DNA from: Anseongella ginsenosidimutans
GTDB taxonomy: Bacteria; Bacteroidota; Bacteroidia; Sphingobacteriales; Sphingobacteriaceae
Reading direction: 5' to 3'
Assembly: GCF_008033235.1 (NCBI RefSeq)
Contig: NZ_CP042432.1
Coordinates: 434,001-498,000 of the forward strand
DNA length: 64,000 bases
Positions 36,848-44,112 of this stretch are shown piece after piece (the first letter of the stretch is position 1; every line of letters begins with the position of its first letter). The notes under the pieces were generated by a model. The model was not told where the DNA came from. It was given only the letters and a program-made list of their open reading frames with translations, and did no database searches. The translations under genes and the position numbers were made by a program.

Positions 36848-37650
36848 GTGGACATAATACAAATATCGGGAAGCCAGTTATTTTACTTGTAGATGACCAG
36901 TGGGAGATATTCGATTCAATATCAGATGGTCTGGACGAGCAATATATCGTACTCAAAGCAGTAAACGGGCGAGATGCCCTGGATATTTTAAAGGAAGAGC
37001 CGGTGCAACTGATCGTGAGCGATATCGTAATGCCGGTTATGGATGGTTACGAATTATGCAAAACTATTAAATCTAATTTTGAACATTGCCATGTTCCGGT
37101 CATTCTCTTAACTGCGAAAAGCACCCTGCAATCCAAGATCAAAGGCCTTGAACTCGGTGCCGATGCCTATATTGAAAAACCCTTTTCCCCCGAATACCTG
37201 AAGGCACAGATTGCCAACCTGCTCGCCAACCGTAATAAGATCCGGGAATACTTTGCCGGTTCCCCACTCGTGCATATCAAAACTATGGCGCATTCCAAAT
37301 CAGATGAAATTTTCCTGGAAAAGCTCCAAGAAATTATTCTGGAAAACCTCTTCAACATCAATCTCAATGTGGGCCATCTGGCTAATATGATGAACATGAG
37401 CCGACCTACCCTGTACCGCAAGATCAAGTCCATTTCCGACCTCACTCCGGCCGACTTGATCAATATCTCGCGGCTGAAAAAAGCAGCCGAGTTGCTGGCG
37501 GAGGGGAGTTATAAAATATACGAGATCGCTAACTGGATGGGTTACAGTTCCCAAACCCATTTCGCCCGAAATTTCCAAAAACAGTTCGGGATGCTACCGT
37601 CCGAATATGTTTTTAAACGGCAAGACAATTCTGCATCACGCCACGACTAA
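36844..37650 (+). CDS. Response regulator with receiver domain and AraC-type DNA-binding domain
   Basis: The 268-residue protein has a receiver domain (about 10-125) with acidic pocket LVDDQ, phospho-acceptor D60 in LIVSDIVMPVMDGYE and K112 in YIEKPFSPEY. A short linker leads to an AraC HTH pair (about 160-262) with MNMSRPTLYRKIK and IANWMGYSSQTHFARNFQKQ. The layout is that of the C-terminal half of the hybrid two-component systems that control Bacteroidota PULs, but here it is free-standing and no histidine kinase is encoded nearby. It lies in the AT-rich island, on the strand opposite to the PUL. Confidence 0.88.
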   Translation: MSGHNTNIGKPVILLVDDQWEIFDSISDGLDEQYIVLKAVNGRDALDILKEEPVQLIVSDIVMPVMDGYELCKTIKSNFEHCHVPVILLTAKSTLQSKIKGLELGADAYIEKPFSPEYLKAQIANLLANRNKIREYFAGSPLVHIKTMAHSKSDEIFLEKLQEIILENLFNINLNVGHLANMMNMSRPTLYRKIKSISDLTPADLINISRLKKAAELLAEGSYKIYEIANWMGYSSQTHFARNFQKQFGMLPSEYVFKRQDNSASRHD

Positions 37651-37858
37651 CAGTTGTAAACCTCCTTAAAATTTCTTTTTACTATTTGCACTAGAGCTTA
37701 TATTCTTCCTAAAGTCTTCTTTAGTAGGGCACCTTAGCCAATATGATGCCGTGAACCGAATAGTATAGCGCATCCATAACCACACAACCAACCAGAAAAC
37801 GGATATTCATGCCTTACAAATGCATGACTGGGGTCGCGAAATGCAAAAATACATGGAA

Positions 37859-37984
37859 TTAGAAAATGGAAGTGACCTTACCCGTAATAGTTGTCGCCTC
37901 CTGGGAAAAAGCGACCGTACCGGTAAACAGGCAAAACAGCAGCGGGCCCATGCTTGTCATGAACTGTCGGATCTTTGTCTTCAT
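37859..37984 (-). pseudogene. SusC N-terminal stub (signal peptide and first strand only)
   Basis: The reverse strand encodes 41 residues starting MKTKIRQFMTSMGPLLFCLF, ending its signal peptide at VAFSQ, then reading EATTITGKVTS before a stop. That is the start of a SusC without STN domain: signal peptide followed at once by the carboxypeptidase-like beta-sandwich. The similarity stops around 37866 and the sequence becomes unrelated and AT-rich. The stub sits 12 bp after the ECF sigma gene. Together with the truncated susD at 33412-34880 it marks a SusC/D pair that lost about 3 kb. Confidence 0.85.
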
Positions 37985-37996
37985 AATATATTGGTT

Positions 37997-38638
37997 TTAG
38001 TGGAAAATCGCGATCAGCCAGCCAAAGACCATTGAAATACCTGTTTTCAGGTACAGATGCTCCCGGACCGACTTTAGTGCCTTGACCATATGGTCCCGGA
38101 CGGTACTTTTGGATATCCCGAACGTACCGGCAACTTCTTCATAACTTCTGCCCTCCTGCCTGCACATAATAAAAATGCGTTTCCGCTGAGGCGGAAGCTG
38201 TGCTATCGCCGTATTCATGACGGCATGGTATTCCGAAAAAAGAAGGTTGTCTTCCGTGGAATTACTGGCCGTTGCAGCATGCATTCTTATTTGCTCCCTG
38301 ATCCTGCTTTCACGTGCGCTTCGCTTGAGCATATTGAAGATGTGGTTACGGGCCATTGTATAAAGGTAAGCGGCAAAAGAAAGGTCTTCATTGAGGTTTT
38401 GCCTGTTTTCCCACAGCTTAACAAATACTTCCTGGACAATTTCGCCGGCAAGCTCTTCCGATTTAATGAATTTAAGGGAAGTACGGAACAAGACTCCATG
38501 GTATTTATTGTAAAGCTGCTCAAACGCACTCATGCAGCTTTGCATATCCCCTTCTTCGCGAAGTGATTTTACCAGGTGCCTATCGTCGGATGACAAGTTG
38601 GTTAAGTTAAGTTTTAAACAATCGATTACGTAAAACAT
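37997..38638 (-). CDS. ECF RNA polymerase sigma factor (Bacteroidota expansion family)
   Basis: About 213 residues from the ATG at 38638 (MFYVIDCLKLNLTNL); the frame is open further upstream but that part is not sigma-like. Region 2 is AFEQLYNKYHGVLFRTSLKF through EIVQEVFVKLWENRQ, and region 4 is QLPPQRKRIFIMCRQEGRSY followed by the HTH FGISKSTVRDHMVKALK. Such factors normally pair with FecR and a SusC/D. Here no fecR follows: the next frame is the SusC stub. It is divergent from a LacI-family gene with a 66-bp gap carrying two operator-like palindromes, one of which lies inside its own first codons. Confidence 0.93.
   Translation of the reverse strand: MFYVIDCLKLNLTNLSSDDRHLVKSLREEGDMQSCMSAFEQLYNKYHGVLFRTSLKFIKSEELAGEIVQEVFVKLWENRQNLNEDLSFAAYLYTMARNHIFNMLKRSARESRIREQIRMHAATASNSTEDNLLFSEYHAVMNTAIAQLPPQRKRIFIMCRQEGRSYEEVAGTFGISKSTVRDHMVKALKSVREHLYLKTGISMVFGWLIAIFH
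38616..38636. promoter_or_regulatory. Operator-like site A (LacI-type)
   Basis: AAACAATCGATTACGTAAAAC contains the core CAATCGATTACG with a central CG, as bound by LacI-family repressors, inside longer GTTTT/AAAAC flanks. It overlaps the start of the sigma gene. Related sites lie at 38682-38704 and 39760-39778. Confidence 0.55.
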
Positions 38639-38681
38639 AGTTACGCAAAAAAATTGAATAAGCAAAAAATGTCCTATATAT

Positions 38682-38704
38682 TTACGCAACCGATAACGTA
38701 AAAT
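38682..38704. promoter_or_regulatory. Operator-like site B (LacI-type)
   Basis: TTTACG and CGTAAA form 6-bp arms around CAACCGATAA, immediately before the TTG start of the LacI gene. This position is suited to autorepression and to repression of the divergent sigma gene. Confidence 0.55.
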
Positions 38705-39733
38705 TTGGAGAGAAAAACTACCATACACGATATAGCCAGGGAGCTTAATACCACTGCCGCCACAGTCTCCAGGGCTTTGAATAACCATCCTTCCATTAGC
38801 GCAGCCACTAAGGAAATGGTGCGGGAAACTGCCGCACGCCTGAATTACCGGCAAAACAAACTAGCTTCTTCCCTGCGTTCCGGGCGTACGCACACCATAG
38901 GGGTGATCATTCCCAGTGCAGAGATCAGTTTTTTCGGCTCCGTCGTACACGGCATAGAGCGGGTGGCTCGCAGCAAGGGCTACAGAGTACTACTGTTCCA
39001 GTCCAATGAAGACCCCTCCTGCGAGGCGGAAGGGATCGAAGCGCTCCTCCAGTCGAAAGTAGACGGCATTATCGCCTCGGTGGCCAAGGAAACGACCCGG
39101 TACCAGCACTACCTGGAAGTCAAGGAACGAAATATTCCCCTGGTATTATTTGACCGGGTGGACGATTCCCTGCAGGTGCCTTCTGTAGTGATCGATGATT
39201 ACAAAGGTGCGTATATGGCTACCATGCATCTGATTGAACAGGGTTATACACGGATTGCACATATCTCCGGGCAGCAGCATATAAAGATATTCAATGACCG
39301 CTTACGAGGATATGCCGATGCATTGCGGGTTCGGGGGCTTCCTGTGGAGGATGATCTAATCGCTTACGGGAAGGTGTCCGTGGATTCCGGCCGTGATTGT
39401 ACGGACAAGCTGCTGAGCAGCGCCGTGCCTCCGGATGCCATTGTCGCCGTTGAGGACTTTACCGCCCTTGGCGCCATGCAGTCGATAAAAAGAATCGGGC
39501 TGCACATTCCCCGCGAGATTGGCCTGATCGGCTTTGCCAATGAAGCCTTCAGTTCCTACATAACTCCGTCCTTGTCTACTATTGATCAGCAAACCATTAA
39601 AATGGGAGAAGAAGCCGCCTTGCTTTTCCTGGACCTCCGGAAGAAAAAAGAGAACGGGCAGACGAACGCGGAAAAGATTGTCCTGGATCCGGTGCTGCTC
39701 ATCCGCGAATCTTCGCAGAGAATAAATGTCTGA
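38705..39733 (+). CDS. LacI-family transcriptional regulator
   Basis: The 342-residue protein has an N-terminal LacI HTH (TIHDIARELNTTAATVSRAL) with hinge helix, then a periplasmic-binding-protein-like effector domain with HTIGVIIPSAEISFFGSVVH and the C-terminal GLIGFANEAFSSYITPSLST. The start is TTG at 38705; no ATG precedes the HTH. Neighbours suggest the ligand is a sugar released by the PUL or galactose: galK follows by 48 bp, and operator-like sites flank both promoters. Confidence 0.93.
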   Translation: MERKTTIHDIARELNTTAATVSRALNNHPSISAATKEMVRETAARLNYRQNKLASSLRSGRTHTIGVIIPSAEISFFGSVVHGIERVARSKGYRVLLFQSNEDPSCEAEGIEALLQSKVDGIIASVAKETTRYQHYLEVKERNIPLVLFDRVDDSLQVPSVVIDDYKGAYMATMHLIEQGYTRIAHISGQQHIKIFNDRLRGYADALRVRGLPVEDDLIAYGKVSVDSGRDCTDKLLSSAVPPDAIVAVEDFTALGAMQSIKRIGLHIPREIGLIGFANEAFSSYITPSLSTIDQQTIKMGEEAALLFLDLRKKKENGQTNAEKIVLDPVLLIRESSQRINV

Positions 39734-39759
39734 GCATGATGAAAAAAATTTGTTTCTTT

Positions 39760-39778
39760 GTGCAATCGATTACGGAAA
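39760..39778. promoter_or_regulatory. Operator-like site C upstream of galK
   Basis: GTGCAATCGATTACGGAAA repeats the core CAATCGATTACG of site A exactly and ends 3 bp before the galK ATG. This is a likely place for repression of galK by the adjacent LacI-family protein. Confidence 0.55.
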
Positions 39779-39781
39779 GGA

Positions 39782-40947
39782 ATGGAACAAACCCAAAAAA
39801 TCAAAAGAACTTTTAGAGAGCTATTTGGCGCCAGCCCCCTCATTTTCCGGGCTCCCGGAAGGATCAACCTGATCGGGGAACACACAGATTATAACCAGGG
39901 CTGGGTGCTGCCTGCGGCAATTGACAAAGCGATCTACCTTGCCATAGAGCGTCGGGAAGACGACAGCATCCACCTTTTTTCAGATGACTATAGCGAACAT
40001 TTTGAAACCAGGGCTGGAGAACTGCGGCGCTCCGGGAAGCTTTGGCCGGACTATATTCTGGGGGTAGTGGAACAGTTCCTGAAAGACGGGCATTCCCTGG
40101 GCGGATTCAATATTGCATTCGGCGGCGATATCCCCTGGGAGCCGGGCTGTCGTCCTCCGCCGCCCTGGAATGCGCTACCGCCACCGCTCTAAGCAGTCTT
40201 TTCGATCTTCCTTACAGCCGCCTTGACCTGGCTTTAAAGGCGCAGGCGGCGGAAAACGAATTCGTTGGGGTTAAATGCGGCCTGATGGACCAATATGCAA
40301 GCATTTTTGGAAAAAAGGGGCACCTGATTAAACTGGATTGCGCCAGCCGGGAACACGATTATGTTCCCTTTGCTGCCAGCGATCTCCGTATTGTACTTTT
40401 TGATACCCAGGTAAAACATTCATTAGCCTCTTCCGCATACAACAGACGCCGGGAAGAATGCGAAGCAGGCGTCGGCCTTGTAAAAGAACATCACCCTGGT
40501 GTAAGCAGCCTGAGAGATGTCAGCGAAACCATGCTGCGTCAATATGTAAAACCGCATGACGAAACCGTTTACCAGCGATGCAGCTACGTCGTTGGCGAAA
40601 TGAACCGCCTGCAAGAAGCCTGTGAACATCTGGAAGAAAATAATTTCCGGCAATTCGGGCAATGTATGTTTGAAACACATTACGGATTGAAGAACCAATA
40701 TGAAGTCAGCTGCTTTGAGCTGGATCTCCTGGTAGAAATGGTAGAAACCCGGCCTGACGTATTCGGAGCCCGTATGATGGGAGGAGGCTTCGGCGGCTGT
40801 ACCATTAACCTGGTCCGGGCAGAGGCTGCGGAATCCCTTGCAGCAGAAATAGCCGGCATCTATCACGAGGCAACCGGCATGCGGCTTGCCGCTTATTTTG
40901 TAAGCATTGAAGACGGCGCCGGCTGTGTTACGGCCTCTCACGCGTGA
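39782..40947 (+). CDS. galK: Galactokinase, interrupted by an apparent one-base frameshift
   Basis: Galactokinase phosphorylates alpha-D-galactose in the first step of the Leloir pathway. The GHMP signature regions are visible: RAPGRINLIGEHTDYNQGWV near the start, the ATP-binding LGAGLSSSAALE loop, and the C-terminal MMGGGFGGCTINL. The frame breaks at a C4 run (40142-40145): one more C turns WEPGCRPP into LGAGLSSSAALE and restores a full kinase of about 388 residues. With the lesion as read, the protein would stop after about 136 residues. The start MEQTQKIKRTF at 39782 is chosen over the in-frame TTG at 39758. It is co-directional with the LacI gene. Confidence 0.9.
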
Positions 40948-41417
40948 ACCACCAACCATCTGAGATGGCTTCAGGAAACGGACATAGCGCCAGCGACCCG
41001 CACCAGGGCTGACTTGTACCGGGATTGGCCTTTACCGGGATAGCCTGTACCCGGGGATTGGGCCTGCTTTCCTTTCCTGCAATTGGCTTATCAGAGTATT
41101 CCTAAAAGCTCTACGAATTTTCTTGGCCTTGACGAATTTGCTCCCTACCTTTACCCTTACAATCATTTAACCGGCGTTACTATCGCTGATCTACATTTTC
41201 CGGCGATTAACGCTTAAACAAAACCTGTAAGAACATGTATCCATTGAAGAACACCGGGTTGTTTTGTCGTTTAACCGTCGGGATTATCCCCTGCCCCCGG
41301 GAAGAAAGAAAAAGCCTCCGGCAAGCCAGCATGCAGGGACCGGACCTGCGGGCGCCGGGAGAAAACAAGTATTATCCTTGCCTTGAAGAGCAATCTGCCT
41401 TGAACGATCTACAGGTA
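40948..41417. other. Intergenic region with degenerate repeats
   Basis: After galK there is a small hairpin (CCATC/GATGG, 40956-40968) without a T-run. Between about 41013 and 41083 three degenerate copies of a TACCGGGATTGGCCT-like unit occur in tandem. No other gene is visible, although the Rpn frame is open from an ATG at 41235. Confidence 0.45.
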
Positions 41418-42425
41418 ATGGAGCCGCCTGCCGACTATCAGCCTTCTTACCTGGATCTCCGATCCGACTTTGCCTTTAAGCATATTTTTGGCAGGGAAGC
41501 AAATAAACACCTGTTGCTCCATTTTCTAAACAGCCTTTTCGAGGGCCGGAAAATCATTAGTGATCTCCAACTCGGTCCTACAGAGCGGCAGGGAGAATTA
41601 AAGGAAACGAGGAAAGTGCTTTTCGATCTGCAATGTAAGGGTGATAAAGGTGAACAATTCCTGATAGAAATGCAGCGCGAGCGCCAGGACAATTTTTTAG
41701 CCCGTCTCATGCATTATTTGTTCCGTTTAGGGAGCGAGCAGGTCCCGGCCGGAAAAAATGGCGATAATTATCCTCTCCCGGAAATCAATGGAATCGCCAT
41801 TGTGGATTTTAATCCCTGGGAGGGCATCGATGTGCCTTCTGGAATACAGAACGAGTATGTTAATTCTTATGGATTCCGCCATATCAAAACCTGCGACCCC
41901 TATCCGGTTATGGTTGAACTAATGCTCGTTGAACTCCCTAAGTTCAAAAAAGGAATTGCTGACCTGCAGACCAATCTGGATAACTGGCTGTATGTCATAA
42001 AAAACCCGGGTCCTGTAAAGAACGCATCTCCCTTGTTGGATGAACCATGGTTCCGGAATCTATTACAAATCACAGAAATAAAAAAAATAAAAAAGGAGGA
42101 TAGAACAATGTTAATCGACTATGAACGCGACCAGAGAAACATTCGAAAGGTGTGGAAACGCGAAGCCAGGAAAGAAGGCCTGGCGGAAGGACGAATAGAA
42201 GGGCGGCAGGAAGGACTAAAGGAAGGACTAAAGGAAGGACTAAAGGAAGGGCTAAAGGAAGGGATAGCTAAAGGTGAACAAAGAATGAAAGAACTCAAGG
42301 ACCTTGCCTTTGTGCAAGCCCTGGTTAAAAAAAGCGGCTTCGGCGATCAGGAAATCGCCGACCTCGCAGGCGTAGAAGAAGACTTCGTTAGAAAGGTGCG
42401 GGCGGAATCAGCTATTGCAGTCTGA
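41418..42425 (+). CDS. Rpn-family PD-(D/E)XK nuclease/putative transposase
   Basis: About 335 residues. The family start YLDLRSDFAFKHIFG is followed by a PD-(D/E)XK core with VLFDLQCKGDKGEQFLIEMQ, where Asp and Glu-x-Gln would hold the metal. Rpn proteins are nucleases that promote recombination in E. coli. The C-terminal part has a run of EGLK repeats (about 42208-42266, a 12-bp unit) ending in a short helical tail. I choose the ATG at 41418 because upstream codons from 41235 look unlike the family; that upstream ATG is possible. A strong terminator follows. Confidence 0.85.
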   Translation: MEPPADYQPSYLDLRSDFAFKHIFGREANKHLLLHFLNSLFEGRKIISDLQLGPTERQGELKETRKVLFDLQCKGDKGEQFLIEMQRERQDNFLARLMHYLFRLGSEQVPAGKNGDNYPLPEINGIAIVDFNPWEGIDVPSGIQNEYVNSYGFRHIKTCDPYPVMVELMLVELPKFKKGIADLQTNLDNWLYVIKNPGPVKNASPLLDEPWFRNLLQITEIKKIKKEDRTMLIDYERDQRNIRKVWKREARKEGLAEGRIEGRQEGLKEGLKEGLKEGLKEGIAKGEQRMKELKDLAFVQALVKKSGFGDQEIADLAGVEEDFVRKVRAESAIAV

Positions 42426-42439
42426 GGTGTATGTTTGGC

Positions 42440-42467
42440 AAAGCCGGGGTCGCATGGCCCCGGCTTT
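42440..42467. terminator. Rho-independent terminator, probably bidirectional
   Basis: AAAGCCGGGG and CCCCGGCTTT form perfect 10-bp arms around TCGCATGG, followed by TTGC and a T-rich tract. It lies between the convergent Rpn gene and SusD gene and can serve both. Confidence 0.85.
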
Positions 42468-42494
42468 TGCTTCCTCTTTTTTCCTGAATTACCG

Positions 42495-44093
42495 TCAATA
42501 CCCTGGATTTTGGACCAGGTTGGGGTTTTTATTGAGTTCTGCTTCAGGAATGGGAAATATCGTTTTGTCCGCTGAGGAGGGACGATGCTGAAACCAGGTC
42601 TTGGTAGCGAATACTCCGAAACGGATCAGGTCCCGCCGGCGGCGACCTTCAGCGGCGAATTCCCAGCCCAGCTCATCGAGGAATCTTCCGTACTGTATGT
42701 CTTCTCCTCCCTCGGGTTCGGTGACACTTCCGTTTTCCCAATAACCGTATTGATAGGTACTGCCCTGTTCAAGCATTGCCCCGGTAACAAGGGCTTTCTC
42801 CGGAACAGTACCATTAAAGGCTCTTTCCCTTACCCGGGTGACTAATAGGGCCGCTTCTTCTGCGTGACCGGTTCTTAACAGGCATTCAGCTTTCATCATG
42901 AGAATGTCCGCATAGCGGAAAACAGGAAAGTCATTGCTCAGCCCTCCCCTGGTATCGGGCCGGATTTCGTATTTACCGATCCGGTATCCCTGATTACTTT
43001 CGCTGGATTCGATGCTGTTCACTGTTTTTACATAATTGATCAGCTCCTCGCCTGTGACGGCATCATACTGAGGGCCCATGATCCAGGTATCTTTTAAGCG
43101 GGTATCATCAGGGTCATAGGTATCAATAAACTGGGGAACGGCGCAGTTTCCGCCCCAGGGCTGTACCTGCATCGGATAGACTCTTTGCATAATGGGATCA
43201 AGTGTTTTCATGTGGATAATGTTTTGGGTGGCAAAAATATCGTCGTAAGGAATGGCAAAGATCAGCTCGGAAGAACCTTCATTATCAGTTTTAAAAATAT
43301 CGCTGTACCTGGCCTCAAGGGCATAAGCGCCCTGTTCTGCGGCGGCGATAACATCATTGCAGGCTTCTATGCATTTATCCCATTCCGCCGTGCCGGTATA
43401 AACTTCAGCGTTCAGATAAACTTTGGCCAGCAGGGCTTTGCCGGCCCACTTATTAAATCGCCCGTACATGGATAAGCCGGCCTCTTCCGGAAGCTGGGGA
43501 ATATTTTCCGTCAGCTCCTTGATAACAAAGTCATACACTTCCTTCCTGGTATTTTGCGTAGGCGGTTCCGTCGCAGCAAAATCGGTAACAATGGGTACAT
43601 TGCCGTGACTGTCACATAGGAGCCAATAGTAAAAGGCGCGCGTCGTCTTCAGCTCTGCAATGATGGCTTCCTTCCCGGAGGCGACGGGAATAGTTCCTGT
43701 TTCCAGCTGCATAAGCACCCTGTTGGCCGCATTGATCCCGCTGTAACAGCTATTCCAGAGATTCGTTGGCGGCCACTCCTGGATAGTCCACTTATGCCAG
43801 TGCATTCGCTGGTAAATACCTCCGTCATACCAGCCGTTAGGCCTCACAGGGGTAATGATATGGTCGGCGCTTTCTTCCTGAAGGTCAAAATAACCTTGCC
43901 AGCCGGCAAACATCCTCAGCGGGGTATAAACCGGGGCAATTAAAGAGATCAGGTCATCTTCGGTAGGGGTAAACTCGCTTTCAATGACTTCATCGAATAC
44001 TTCCACTTCCAGATCAGTACAGCTATTCAGGTTTATTAAGAGCAGAATCGACAGGATACCTGCTATTCCGGGTGTTATCGTTAAATATTTCAT
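42495..44093 (-). CDS. SusD/RagB family lipoprotein (hydroxyproline/peptide locus)
   Basis: The 532-residue lipoprotein has a lipobox LNSC (Cys25), then the SusD helical body with LLAKVYLNAEVYTGTAEW, FRYADILMMKAECLLRTGHA and the normal C-terminal IPEAELNKNPNLVQNPGY. It probably captures peptides or glycopeptides for the SusC encoded 19 bp upstream, given the peptidase and hydroxyproline genes in the same run. It is the last gene before the terminator at 42440-42467. Confidence 0.94.
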   Translation of the reverse strand: MKYLTITPGIAGILSILLLINLNSCTDLEVEVFDEVIESEFTPTEDDLISLIAPVYTPLRMFAGWQGYFDLQEESADHIITPVRPNGWYDGGIYQRMHWHKWTIQEWPPTNLWNSCYSGINAANRVLMQLETGTIPVASGKEAIIAELKTTRAFYYWLLCDSHGNVPIVTDFAATEPPTQNTRKEVYDFVIKELTENIPQLPEEAGLSMYGRFNKWAGKALLAKVYLNAEVYTGTAEWDKCIEACNDVIAAAEQGAYALEARYSDIFKTDNEGSSELIFAIPYDDIFATQNIIHMKTLDPIMQRVYPMQVQPWGGNCAVPQFIDTYDPDDTRLKDTWIMGPQYDAVTGEELINYVKTVNSIESSESNQGYRIGKYEIRPDTRGGLSNDFPVFRYADILMMKAECLLRTGHAEEAALLVTRVRERAFNGTVPEKALVTGAMLEQGSTYQYGYWENGSVTEPEGGEDIQYGRFLDELGWEFAAEGRRRRDLIRFGVFATKTWFQHRPSSADKTIFPIPEAELNKNPNLVQNPGY

Positions 44094-44112
44094 GACGTAT
44101 TGCTTTAGGATC

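Noticed and set aside
35181-37858. A transposase or integrase explaining the island
   Set aside because: None of the frames shows DDE, tyrosine- or serine-recombinase motifs, and no terminal inverted repeats or target duplications were found at the joins.
37820-38035. A 71-codon plus-strand frame
   Set aside because: It is antisense to the SusC stub and the end of the sigma gene, where the reverse strand makes clear sense.
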